Source: Cyathus striatus (lineage: Eukaryota > Basidiomycota > Agaricomycetes > Agaricales > Nidulariaceae). From it: a stretch of 64,000 nt of DNA. Made by a program: the position numbers and the translations under genes. Location of the stretch: contig JAOVFP010000009.1 of the NCBI GenBank assembly GCA_025738555.1, positions 3,844,001-3,908,000 on the forward strand, given 5' to 3'. The notes beneath the pieces were generated by a model that made no database searches, was not told where the DNA came from, and saw only the letters and a program-made list of their open reading frames with translations. Positions 47,330 through 57,329 of the stretch are shown here, one piece after another (positions within the stretch are counted from its first letter, which is position 1; every line of letters begins with the position of its first letter).

Positions 47330-48410
47330 CTTAATTCACCCAATAATATATTGTAAGATGATTTTAAGGCATGAGTGGCAACTTTTCAATATACATTCAA
47401 GGTATTATAAGATCTGGGTAGTGCACAATGTCTGTTATGACAACCAGAGTGTATTTAAGGCTCCAACCATATACTATTCCTATACACCTGAGTGGGGTAT
47501 TTATAGAGATAGGGTAGATATAGTGTATTTATAGTATAAATAGGGTTATAGGGTATAATATATAGGGTTCATAGGTATCACTACAAATTGTCTATCTATT
47601 ATACTACAACTCTTCTCTTTTAATGGTACTAACTTTATAATAATTGCTTTACATTGCTATAACTAACTCATAAAATCATTTTTAACTCTTATAATGACTT
47701 CAGAAGATATCATTGTTTGAGATGTGTATGTACAGCACAAGGATGTTTGTCATGTTACATCAGCCACTTCAGTTTACAACACTGAAGTCATGTAGTTATA
47801 TATTGCTAAGATGAATATAGAACAGTGTGGTACCAGGTTGCTAGTACATTGAATATGTGTCTGGAAAGAATAAATTTATACACACTAGAAGCAACAATAG
47901 CAATTACAGTCTTCCAGAATTGTCAAGTCTGTACACAGTACTAAATGAAGTTCTTGTTCTTACTGTGAGTTTCATCTAGCACTGCATATCCAATTTCAAC
48001 AAATATCACTTTTAGACAAACTGAAAGATATACTAAATTATATTTTACACAATAGAAAAATACTAAGCAATCAATGAATTTGACAAATTAAGTAATGTAT
48101 ATGTAAGGAGAAACTCTTCATATATCATAAATGCCAAATAAATACTTTGCAAGAAGTAATATTTAAGCCTAATGTCCCAGAAATTTCCAAATATTGCCTA
48201 ACCATATACTTACCCTATACACTATAAGATACTATATACAGAGAGGGTAGGAATTTGGGTATAGATATAGAGATATAGATAGGGTATAGTATAGCATATG
48301 GTTGGAGCCTTAGGTGTATTACACTTGATGTTATGACTTTCATAATCTTAAGTCTAGCTTTTGATGTTATGATAATATTATCTATTCATTGTAAGCCTTT
48401 GCAGTATTAG
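47330..48410. mobile_element. TIR-type element, about 1.1 kb, non-coding
   Basis: 'aaggctccaaccatatactat' near 47453-47473 faces its inverted copy 'agcatatggttggagccttag' near 48295-48315. Outside these, 'cttaagcc' / 'aatatattgtaag' words recur inverted. The interior has 'atagggtatag'-type AT repeats and no coding frame. Exact ends and target duplication could not be fixed. 47230-47330 and 48411-49060 hold no recognisable gene. Confidence 0.5.
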
Positions 48411-49062
48411 TGCAATAGTTGGGTAGCTTATTTACTATATTTTACATTGGCCACTAATATAGCTACCTGTCTTTGACCTATCTATTGCAATATTGACAAT
48501 ATAAATGAACTTATATTGGAAATAGTTTTTCTGTATGATTTGCTGGTTTATAACACTAGCTGGTACATACTGCTGATCAAAAACCAATGGGGAGTAAGTG
48601 TGGATATAGACTGACAAAGACTGAATCCAGATTAACCAGGATAATGATCTCATCTAGACCCAGAGCTTGCAGCCACTACACCTAGACTGTGCAAGATCCA
48701 GCTTCAAGCTGACTAAAACAGCTGCTACAAGTGTATAAAAGAGCAACAAAACCTCTACTTGTTGCTTCAAAATAAGTAGGCTAGAGTTGTACTTGTAAGT
48801 TGAAGCCAAAAGGTAAGAAGCATCTTTGTAGATGATTCAATGTGATGTACTTATATGCTAATATTACAATCAGTGTAGTATTACTAGTCATATTCATGTA
48901 CACATATGTTGAATTAAAACAGGGTTTTCTGCAGCTAGCCTTTATAAGCTATTATGTTCTATTGTGAAATGAAAGGAATGAAAATTTCATCATTTATTGG
49001 GCAATATTATACATAACTACAAGTCATTATATGGTGTGTATTTATTGTAAGACTTCACAGCA

Positions 49063-49964
49063 GAGCTCTTTACACTTAGCCATGTGTTCTGTATGGATCT
49101 GTGTGGAATCTGTACAGATTTTTTTCATTTTGGCAGAGGTTTTTTTGGGTCTGTGCAGATTCTGCACAGATTCTGAAAATTCTGTACAGATTACACAGAA
49201 TTCCTTGGAATTCTGCATTACAGACCTGAAAATTCTGTACAGATTCTGTACAGAATCTTATTATACTTATTTCCTTGCATGTGATACTATGCATTAAGCA
49301 TGACACTAAGTGTTGAGTGTGATACTAGGTGTTGAATGTGACACTATGCATTAAGCATGACACTATGCATTAAGCATGACACTAGGTATTGAGTGTAACA
49401 CTATGCATTAAGTGTGACACTAAGTGTTGAATGTGACACTATATGTTAAATGTGACACTAGGCATTAAGCATGACACTAAGTGTTGAGTGTGACACTAAG
49501 CATTAAGCATGACACTCTGCATTAAGCATGACACTATACATTAAATGGGACACTATACATTAAATATGACACTATGCATTAAATGTGACACTATGCATTA
49601 AGTGTGACACTATGCATTGAGTGTAATACTATACAGGTTACACTTGACACCTGTAACGAGGCAGCAATGGAGACAAGATGGAGGTAGGAATGAGATGAAA
49701 TTATGAATTAACAGTTTTAATAGTATTCATTGTGATTTGAAACAGAAAAATTAAGGTATTAAATAGATCTTACAAATTTTGCATAAATCCACACAGAATC
49801 CATGCAGAACATGTATGGAATCTGTATAGAATAATCACCTCTAATAATAGTAGTAGCCACCATATAAATTCTGTAAGGTATCTATACAGGTCTGTATGGG
49901 TCTGTATGGATCCACACAGATCTGTACAAATCTGTACAGACCTCTTGGGGGAGTGTAAATTACT
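49063..49964. mobile_element. KDZ-like non-coding TIR element, about 0.9 kb
   Basis: The right end reverse-complements to CAGTAATTTACACTCCCCC, close to the KDZ termini CAGTACTTTATGCTCCCCC. The left end GAGCTCTTTACACTTAGCC is a weaker match. Inside are 'ctgtacagattctgtacaga'-type subterminal repeats on both sides (49090-49260, 49790-49945) and the 19-bp satellite in the middle, the same architecture as 13723-15599. No target duplication was seen, so the left boundary is tentative. Confidence 0.55.
49282..49640 (-). repeat. 19-bp satellite (unit GACACTATGCATTAAGCAT), inverted relative to 14.3 kb
   Basis: About 18 units of 19 bp. The reverse complement (ATGCTTAATGCATAGTGTC) corresponds to the TGATGCATAGTGTCACACT-type units at 14293-14460. 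The array is CpG-free, unlike the 14-kb array. Confidence 0.85.
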
Positions 49965-50845
49965 GATTTTATCTAGGTTTTTAACAAAAATTTTGCCAAC
50001 TTTTATTCAGACCCAGATCAAGCATTTTGGTAAATTATTGGAATCCTGGATTCATGTAAAAAGTTGTGGCCTTGTGCAAAAGTTATGCTGAACAAGCCCC
50101 CAAAAATGTTACAGCACCCTCAAAAAAAGTTGTACAGCATAATAAATGTGCACTTTGACCATCATAAATCCATGAATAATTGGATACATTATTTTGGGGG
50201 GTCCAGAGGGGCCTGATGTGAATTTTGGACAAATTTCTGAAACTTCTGGAAGCCTGATCCAGTTCAACAGACAAATTTGGCCCCAGCTGGCCAAAATCCA
50301 TGGAGACAAATCCCCTCATTCCAGGATCCATCCTTCATAGGAATTTTTGGGGGTCTTACTGTGGCTTAGCCAGAGCTAGGTGGTTATCAGGAGAAGTTGG
50401 AACCATACATAAATGGCTCAGTTCATAAGCTAGGCTACTTGCAGTGGCCAAGTCATGTACTCTAGCTCCATGCTGGTATATAGGTTGATCACCTCCAAAG
50501 GTGCATTCTAAATGTTCCAACCCCAGGTCCTGTAACATACTTTTGAGACCCCTTGGGTTATTCTGAACTGCCATCATAAATAACCTTTAGAAGCCTTGCA
50601 CACTAATGTCACATGCAATATTTATCTAATTAATATCATGTTATCACGAACTATAAATTGACACACCATATTCAATTGTGCAATACCCTAGCGCTTAAGC
50701 ACATTGGTTACCACGGTGCCATGGCACATGTATTGGAAGCGCACTGGTCTTGGCAACAAAACGTGTGGCATACTTACATGTATTGGTGATATTAAATCTA
50801 TGATCCGATTATAAGCACACGAGAAGTGCAACTGGTTAAGTATTT
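49965..50845 (-). other. Possible endonuclease-domain fragment (50356-50577, minus strand); rest unassigned
   Basis: The minus-strand frame 50356-50577 reads ..LKSMLQDLGLEHLECTFGGD.. , YQHGARVHDLATASS and DNHLALA, which loosely resembles the end of an endonuclease/exonuclease/phosphatase domain of a retroelement ('TY.RG..RIDY+..S' and 'SDH.A'). This is a weak, memory-based match. No other part of such an element is visible. The remaining sequence is unassigned. Confidence 0.25.
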
Positions 50846-52040
50846 TACTCAAAGGGCTGTCTTCCGAGCAATTCGCGAAAGTAACCTATCCCATCACCCC
50901 GTGGGAAGTGGCTGTGGCCTTGTGCGGAAATCATCATCATGAATTTGATCCAGCGTCAATGATGGTCTCTACGTTCGCAAAGAGGCTAGAAGGTTGGGTT
51001 GGGTTTGAACTTGCTCAAATGGATGCAGAGCAGTTAAGCTGCTGGGCGGGTGGAACTGCTCCGCGATTTTCACCCCCTGCCCACGCAAATACCGTCAAAT
51101 TGCAATATTATACGACACGTCATACTTTGAACGTGAATGGACGTCAAAATACATTAATATGTTTATAATACACCAGTTGTATGACTCTCCCAATTATTCC
51201 CTGATGTCAATCAGAATGCTCCAAACTTGAAGATGCATCAGCGAGTATATTAAAACAACTCAATTGAACTGGGATAAGAAAAAACATAGTTCTACTGTAG
51301 ATTTATGCATGTGCATATTATACTGTTTTTATTTTTATTTTTTCATCCGAGAAGTGAGTAATTTGTGTGAAATAATACTTTTAACGCCCAAGCGAAAAGT
51401 CAGACTTGTTATGCACATGCGTTGAGCAAGGTCTCAATTCGATTAGTTTCTATTGCACTCACTCCTCTCTCTCACTACCATCATCCACTCAGTCAGCGTT
51501 CTCTATTCACACGCCGCTCAATCCATTCGCTTTCGAGTTCCATTGTTTTTATTAATCCCACCCACCCTTGATCCCGTTTTCTGGATGGTTTTTGGCCTTT
51601 ATGACTAGGTCAGATTATGCTTCAAAATAACGCTAATTAGTTTATATTCTTGCACTGTCACTAATCATTTTCCTGCTGCCTTTCGTTTTAGGTCTGCGAG
51701 AGCTTTCTGCTGTATTGTAAACATATTAATGTATTTTGACGTCCATTCACGTTCAAAGTATGACGTGTCGTATAATATTGCAATTTGATGGTATTTGCGT
51801 GAGCAAAGGGGTGAAAATCGCGGAGCAGTTCCCACCCGCCCAGCAGCTCGACTGCTCCGCGTCCGTTTGAGCAAGCTCAAACTCAACCCAACCTCTTTCT
51901 AGCCTCTTTGCGAACGTAGAGACCATCGTTGACGCTGGATCAAATTCATGATGATGATGATTTCCGCACAAGGCCACAGCCACTTCCCACGGGGTGATGG
52001 GATAGGTTACTTTCGCGAATTGCTCGGAAGACAGCCCCTT
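50846..52040. mobile_element. Fold-back element with about 330-bp inverted arms
   Basis: The left arm (about 50846-51178) starts TCAAAGGGCTGTCTTCCGAG. The right arm (about 51711-52040) is its reverse complement, TCAAGGGGCTGTCTTCCGAG. The arms differ at few positions, including one extra CAT codon-like unit and several C/T changes. The central 530 bp has no recognisable gene. The matching open frames in both arms (MAVALCGNHHH..) are the same sequence read on opposite strands. No target duplication was fixed. Confidence 0.75.
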
Positions 52041-52269
52041 GATTTTTCTAGCTCGTTACGACGTACTTATTACTTTCCGGTGTATAGAGTAGCATCCTGC
52101 TGCCGATCTAGATCCTGGTCATTCCCGGAACTTGGTCAATCTTTATCTTGCTGCTTCCACACGCACACTCCAATTTTCATGACAAAATCATGTTTTGTTA
52201 CTGAGGAATGTTGCAATAAGTAAGCATGTGATTCTGATCGAAGTTGGCTAAATTTGGCCCACAGATCCC

Positions 52270-52512
52270 CACACTGTCAAGAAGACCATTTTCCCGCATT
52301 TTCTCTCGCCCCATCCATGTACAACATAACATTGTATGGCCATTTTTGATTCCCTCTATTCAATGGAAACTAGCATTACAACCTATGATATACAGCAATT
52401 ATCACATTACACGATACTCCATTGAATGGAGTGTTGAAAAATAGCCATACAATGTCGTATTGTACATGGACGGGGAAAGAAAATGCGTAAAAATGATCTT
52501 CTTGACTGCGTG
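52270..52512. mobile_element. MITE-like hairpin element, 243 bp
   Basis: The left arm CACACTGTCAAGAAGACCAT .. CTATTCAATGGA pairs with the right arm TCCATTGAATGGAG .. ATGATCTTCTTGACTGCGTG; arms are about 95 bp with scattered mismatches. CpGs are retained. No coding frame. Confidence 0.7.
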
Positions 52513-52724
52513 TTGGATTCCTCAGATATCTAATTCCATTCAATTTGCACCTGGATTTCGAGGATCATATATATCCTTCTAACTTATTTCTAGGATCTGT
52601 ATTTAACATCGCATTTTTAGTCGATTTATGTTAATTTTACATGAGTCTAACCATACCCACCACACCTTTCACTGACATACTGATATTTATTCGTGCATTT
52701 AGGTTGCCACTAGTTCTATGCATA

Positions 52725-52935
52725 CTGGGGCTCGCCGCTCCTATCTTTCACACATACATCCACAAGGCGGCGCGCAGACAAACAACGGAAGGCCAATACT
52801 AAACAGCTTTGAAAATGTTCCTGGCCCCTGGGTTTCGCCGGAATTCTGCGGATCGAATAGTAAACTAGTAACAGCCTAAGAGGCGACTCAAGTGCTCAAA
52901 CGCTCGCGCTCATCACCGAGGCCCGACATCACCGC
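52725..52935 (+). repeat. Dispersed repeat, CpG-rich partner of 370-620
   Basis: Shares the 'acaaggcggc', 'ggccaatac', 'cctgggtttcgc.gg' and 'catcaccgag' blocks with 370-620 but keeps about a dozen CpGs that are absent there. 52936-53290 holds no recognisable gene. Confidence 0.55.
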
Positions 52936-53300
52936 ATAAGTAATCTCCTGCTAAACCTCACTTAGCGTTGACCCCGAAAAACGTACCCATTAGCAAACTA
53001 GTCTGCAAAGCAACAAAGGCGCTTACCACATACTTATGTTTGGGCGATATGGATTCTAAATACGTCGACAGTTCGTTGATTTTTGAAGTATTTCAGACTA
53101 ATGACATTACGGTGCTTGTGCGTTGTACAATACAAAGCACACCTCCATAAATTCAACTTGATTTTCTCTCCAGCTGGGGGTACACGAGAAAGAAAGTGGT
53201 GTTCCGGAAAAACGCATGACGCTTCAAGCTCATGATCTAAAGTTCCGGGACCTGTTACAAATATTAATAACAATGCAATTGCAAAGGTCAACGCAGGGTG

Positions 53301-53307
53301 TATAAAG
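53301..53307 (+). promoter_or_regulatory. Candidate TATA box of gene A
   Basis: TATAAAG, 81 bp before the ATG at 53382. An oligo-C tract (53339-53358) lies between it and the start codon. The spacing is close to that of the candidate TATA motifs of copies B (86 bp) and C (91 bp). Confidence 0.45.
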
Positions 53308-53381
53308 AGCACAGCTATCCAGCTACATGCATCGACCACCACCCCCCCCCCCCCCCCCAACCCTATATCCCTCCCTTTTGA

Positions 53382-54040
53382 ATGTCTCGAGTTCCTAGCA
53401 GGCAAGGGTTTTATCCGCCCGAAGCAACACGTTCTGGCACACCCTTGCGATTTCCAGACTTTCAGCATCCTCTGAGTACGAGAGCGTCTGGAGAGACCAC
53501 GTCGCGTTCTCAACAATCAGGAACGACTAATTGTGTGCCAGTCGTTGCTCAACCGGCCCAGGTATTCCGAAACTCTCAACCTGCCGTGGAACCCGCACAA
53601 TTTAACGACACGGGCTGCTACGACCCATCAATGGAAGGTATGTTCACATATATATTTTGCCACTACAATAATTAACACTGTATTTTACTTACACAGAACC
53701 TAGTAGTTCACGCAGTCACCCAGGACAGTCTCAGACTAATAAACCTCTGTACAAAGCAAATATGAAATACGACAGAAAAGCGGCTGGATCTTCCAGGGGA
53801 ACCGCTATCAACGTTACCGGGTGCGATCTTGCTGCCTTCACAAAAGCGGGAGTTGGGGTGGACGAGTTTATTAGACTACATGAAGGCGTAATGAGAAATA
53901 ATATGGAATATGGAAGTCAATTCGAGTCCACCTTCGACGCTGAAGTACCTGGGGATTTTTACAATGTTGCTAGAGTCGGCTATAACCCATATGAGCCTCA
54001 TCATAAGAGCGATAAATTCTGTAATTGTACTATAGCTTAG
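53382..54040 (+). CDS. Uncharacterised two-exon protein, family copy A (199 aa)
   Basis: Exon 1 is 53382-53637, the intron 53638-53696 (GTATGT..ACACAG, 59 bp), exon 2 53697-54040; the joined frame gives 199 residues and stop. Residues 1-75 are Pro/Ser/Thr/Gln-rich and likely disordered. GCYDP falls just before the splice site. The second half carries the conserved family domain: YKANMKYDR, SSRGTAINVTGCDLAAFTKAG, VGVDEFIRLHEGVMRNNMEYG, GDFYNVARVGYNP. I see no signal peptide, membrane segment or catalytic motif. Four copies occur in this window; A and B are intact and CpG-rich, C and D are decayed. The function is unknown. Conservation of the second half across A, B and C, including exon structure, argues for a real protein. 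Confidence 0.75.
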
Positions 54041-54757
54041 TTTAATTGAATATGTCTCGATCGGGTTTTAAAAAATAAAGGATAAAAGATAAGCATATAC
54101 ATACTAGTATACCATTCGCTACGCTTTATTCTGCTTGTTTAATTCCTCGTTCAGATGTACCTAAGTACATATATTGCGTACGTTTGTATCTTTTGGCCGT
54201 GTTTTTTTACAGATAATAACAAATAAGGCGGCAAAAGCCCACTAACAATGGGAAAATCGGACAGAGAAAAACTATAGATGCAATAAGTAAGGTTAATTGA
54301 AAGTAGCAGTAGCTGTCGAAGCGGAAGTATAAATTAGAGTACATAAGTAGATACAGAAACCGGACAATACAACTTGAATACGCACAGATTTGGCACTGAC
54401 TATTGAAATCAAGTGAATCGTTGAAGCAGCACCCGTGAAAAAATGAGGAAACACACGAGCAACTTGTTTTATATATATAAAAGCAAACAAATCCTAGTCA
54501 TAATAAAAGATGGGAAGTTTTCTGGAGTTCAGGGCGCGTGAAAGGAGTTAGTGGTATGCAAGAGAAGGTCTGGGTGAAAGGGAATAAGAGATGGGAAGTT
54601 GTCTAGAGTTTTCTAGTAGGGCCGAACTACTGTATGCATGGGATTTTTTCCAATTGCGGTGAGAAGAAAATCTTTGTTCACGAATGATGTATATTAGAAA
54701 CCTGTTAACCTAGGCTCACTAAGCTCGAGGTAATAGGAGCTGCTTTCATACGGGCCG
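54041..54757. other. Spacer of the duplicated block
   Basis: No gene. 54500-54757 matches 35320-35510 (gggaagttttctgga, gaga.gtctgggtgaaaggg, gatgtatatt.gaaac.tgttaacc, aggagc), showing that the duplication covers the intergenic DNA as well. Confidence 0.6.
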
Positions 54758-55322
54758 TCAACTTTTCGAGTTACCGGTAACTCGAATGGAACTCGACTGA
54801 CACTTAAGTGGAACTTAACTTAGGAACTTAACTTGTAACTCGAAAATGTAAATTATCTTGATTTGTATGGTTTATGACAGATGTTACCTCACCTCTATGG
54901 ATTACTAAATTGTTGCGCGCTCACCATTGCGCCTCGCGGTCGTTATTTCCCGCGCCCTGAATGTTGATTCTATTTTTTGATGCCGCTCAGCGCTCTCCAT
55001 CAAATTGATTAATGTGCGCCGCGCGCTGTTTTCCACGGCCCATTTGATCGCGTACATATCGCTCATCATTATCACACACAGTGAGCAACTAGTATTCTTG
55101 TTTATGGTCGAGTTTTTGAGTATTTCATACCAATTTTTGCGAGCACCTATATATATTAAATATTTCCACAGTGCAGATAAATCATAGATGGATACTATAT
55201 GAGAACCTGAGATTATTATTATGCATTTTAAATTTTATGGAGGCACAGTACACTATATTTATGAAACTAATAATATATTTTAACTCGAAAAACTTAACTG
55301 GAACTCGAAAAGTTAGCAGCCC
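54758..55322. mobile_element. MITE-like element with CAACTTTTCGAGTT ends, about 565 bp
   Basis: The left end GGGCCGTCAACTTTTCGAGT and the reverse-complemented right end GGGCTGCTAACTTTTCGAGT match at 17 of 20 positions. Several more AACTCGAA/TTCGAGTT words lie inside both ends. The matching place in the decayed duplicate (about 35500) lacks it. No clear target duplication. Non-coding. Confidence 0.65.
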
Positions 55323-55395
55323 ATGCTGACAATCATGAATGGAGGATGAGTTCTAGAGGCTTATATAGGCCCAGGTCGTCCTCCCATCCATCGCT

Positions 55396-55922
55396 AGTGT
55401 CAAAGCTGGTTAGCTCCGTTGGACCGTTGGCGGAGCCCGACATCGGACAAATACAGTCATTATTCTAATCAAATTCTACTATTATTCCATTGGAAAGTCC
55501 TCTCCTTGAATATCATGTTAGTGGCAAGGTGTTGGTTCGTTACCTATATTTTTGGAGCCGACGATAACTGGTTCTTATAGCCGATCAATCAATCTACTTT
55601 AAGCGAAATTTGCAACAGCTTTCGTGGTGAGCGTCAGCGAAATCTCGACGTCTCAATACGGGTTCTGTATGCTGATCCCAGAGTGCAGTCTTGACTATGG
55701 CACAGAAAATCAGTAGCATTCTACTATACTAATTAAAGTAAGATGGGTTAAGCGATAAGCACTGAAGAAAATGTGATGTTTATTTAGTTAGAATCTGTGA
55801 GGAGGCTATATACAAGAATTTTGATATACTTAACAGCCTACTTAAATGATGGGTGAAAGCTGTTTAGCGGCTCGACAAGTGCAGAAAATGGAGATGCTAA
55901 TAATGGTTATAAAGGAAAATTT
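55396..55922 (+). mobile_element. Insertion with 10-bp TSD; SINE-like, 527 bp
   Basis: ATCCATCGCT is present on both sides (55386-55395 and 55923-55932). The decayed duplicate has one copy, ATCTATTGTT, at about 35696, so this is an insertion. The element begins AGTGTCAAAGCTGG and TAGCTCCGTTGG at 55411-55422 resembles a tRNA/Pol III A box at the expected distance from the 5' end. GGTTCGTTACC (55534-55544) resembles a B box but is farther than usual. There are no TIRs and no poly-A tail. It ends with TATAAAGG, close to gene B. Confidence 0.65.
55908..55914 (+). promoter_or_regulatory. Candidate TATA box of gene B, inside the insertion
   Basis: TATAAAG, 86 bp before the ATG at 55994, contributed by the 3' end of the 527-bp insertion. 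The older TATATAG motif (55362-55368), equivalent to the one 91 bp before the ATG of copy C, is now 632 bp upstream. Confidence 0.4.
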
Positions 55923-55993
55923 ATCCATCGCTTTCCAACTAGGCCCCAGCTGTCCACCTCCCATATCCTTCACCTCAGATATCATCATTCACG

Positions 55994-56812
55994 ATGTCTC
56001 GAGTTTCTCCCGAGCACCGCGTGCATTCAAATATGGATCACGAACCTACGCTTAAAGCCACACATTTGATATCCACGGACCTTCCTCTTCTTTCCAGAGC
56101 TGCTACAGAAACACCTAACGCACGTTCCCACCATCCGGGTGCTGCATGCAAAGATACAGCCTATACCAACAGATCTCACCGCTCAAACACTACCAGTTCC
56201 CTACCCCCGTCCGCACCGTCGCATCGATCCCACCGCATCTCCACTGGGAACAATACTGAATACAGCCAAGGTGGAAGCTCTGACCTACGCCGGTCTCAGA
56301 CTCAAGTTCCTGATCAGGGGCAACTCCCTTCCGCTATCGCTGTACCGGACCGTTATTTCCGAACCGTGCAAACGCCGCAACGCGAAGCGGGCTGCTATGA
56401 CCCCGCACCAGACAGTGGGTAGTTCTTATTTGAGAATGTTTATTATGACGCTTACCACTTTGACTACTTCACTCAAGATATACGTACTAAACCTCGTAGT
56501 TCATACAGTTCTCCAGGACAACCTTGTAGGACTATGGATACTAGACCTGCGTATAGAGCTAATATGAACTACAAAGGAAGAGGGGCGGGATCTGCTAGAG
56601 GAACTGTTGTCAACATTGCTGGGTGTGATCTTTCGGCCTTTACAAAATTGGGTGTTGGGGTGGATGATTTTCTTAGAATTCATGAGGGGATTATGAGAAA
56701 TATGATGTCGTATGGAAACGATTATGAAGCCAATGCTGATGCTGAAGGGGGTGACTTTTATAATGTCGCGGGAGTAGGCTATAATCCAAATGGATCTCAA
56801 ACACAACGTTGA
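55994..56812 (+). CDS. Uncharacterised two-exon protein, family copy B (251 aa)
   Basis: Exon 1 is 55994-56414, the intron about 56415-56477 (GTGGGT..TCAAG, 63 bp), exon 2 56478-56812; the joined frame gives 251 residues and stop. The first ~135 residues are Ser/Thr/Pro/His-rich and end in AGCYDP. The conserved half reads PAYRANMNYKGRGAG, TVVNIAGCDLSAFTKLG, VGVDDFLRIHEGIMRNMM, GDFYNVAGVGYNPNG. It starts MSRV like copy A. It lies 2 kb downstream of A in the same direction; the pair equals the decayed pair D-C at 34-37 kb. No signal peptide or membrane segment. Function unknown. The donor site was chosen by analogy with copy C and could shift by a few bases. Confidence 0.75.
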
Positions 56813-56973
56813 TCGACTTATGGAAGCACTAGTTTAGTTTAATCAAAACGATGCTGTGAAGCTGTTTACCAGGGAATACCACTCCTCAAGACACTCCACT
56901 GTATTATATCTTGGGTCGAAGTATAGTAGAAGTGCTGAATTGTTCAAGATATTCGACTGACATGGAACTGTAT

Positions 56974-57130
56974 GTTCCCACTACCTTATAAGGTACTTAG
57001 TTTGGGTTATAGTGTCGTTTGGATTTCCCTATAAGGCGTTTTTGGGATCTTGGATGGTATCTGGATTTGATTGGCTGGACTCTGGAGGCCTGTGACGCTG
57101 ACGAATCAATAACTCAATCCGGCACTCTCC
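56974..57130 (+). mobile_element. Hairpin terminus of the dispersed family (end 1, forward)
   Basis: GTTCCCACTACCTTATAAGGTACTTAG, 'gggttatag', 'ggatttccctataaggcg', 'tttgggatcttgga', 'gattggctgga', 'cctgtgacg'. This copy keeps CpGs absent from the copies at 3176 and 41415. The matching end 2 was not found. Confidence 0.6.
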
Positions 57131-57329
57131 CGTCTCGTTCTTGTCCTCGCCGCTGACTTTCCTGTTCCTTCTTGTGTTCCCCATCCCGTTCGTTGCCGCC
57201 ACGCCCCCTTTCTTCGTCTTCCATGCATTCCCCTGGTTCTCCTCACGTCACTCTCTCCTGTCCTTGGCATCGTATCGATAATGATGTGGTCAAATCATCG
57301 CTCTTAGTGAGCGAGTAGCTCTCGGTCAT

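Noticed and set aside
50908..51983. Matching MAVALCGNHHH.. frames on opposite strands, possible gene pair
   Set aside because: They are the two inverted arms of a fold-back element; the frames are broken differently in each arm and carry no domain.
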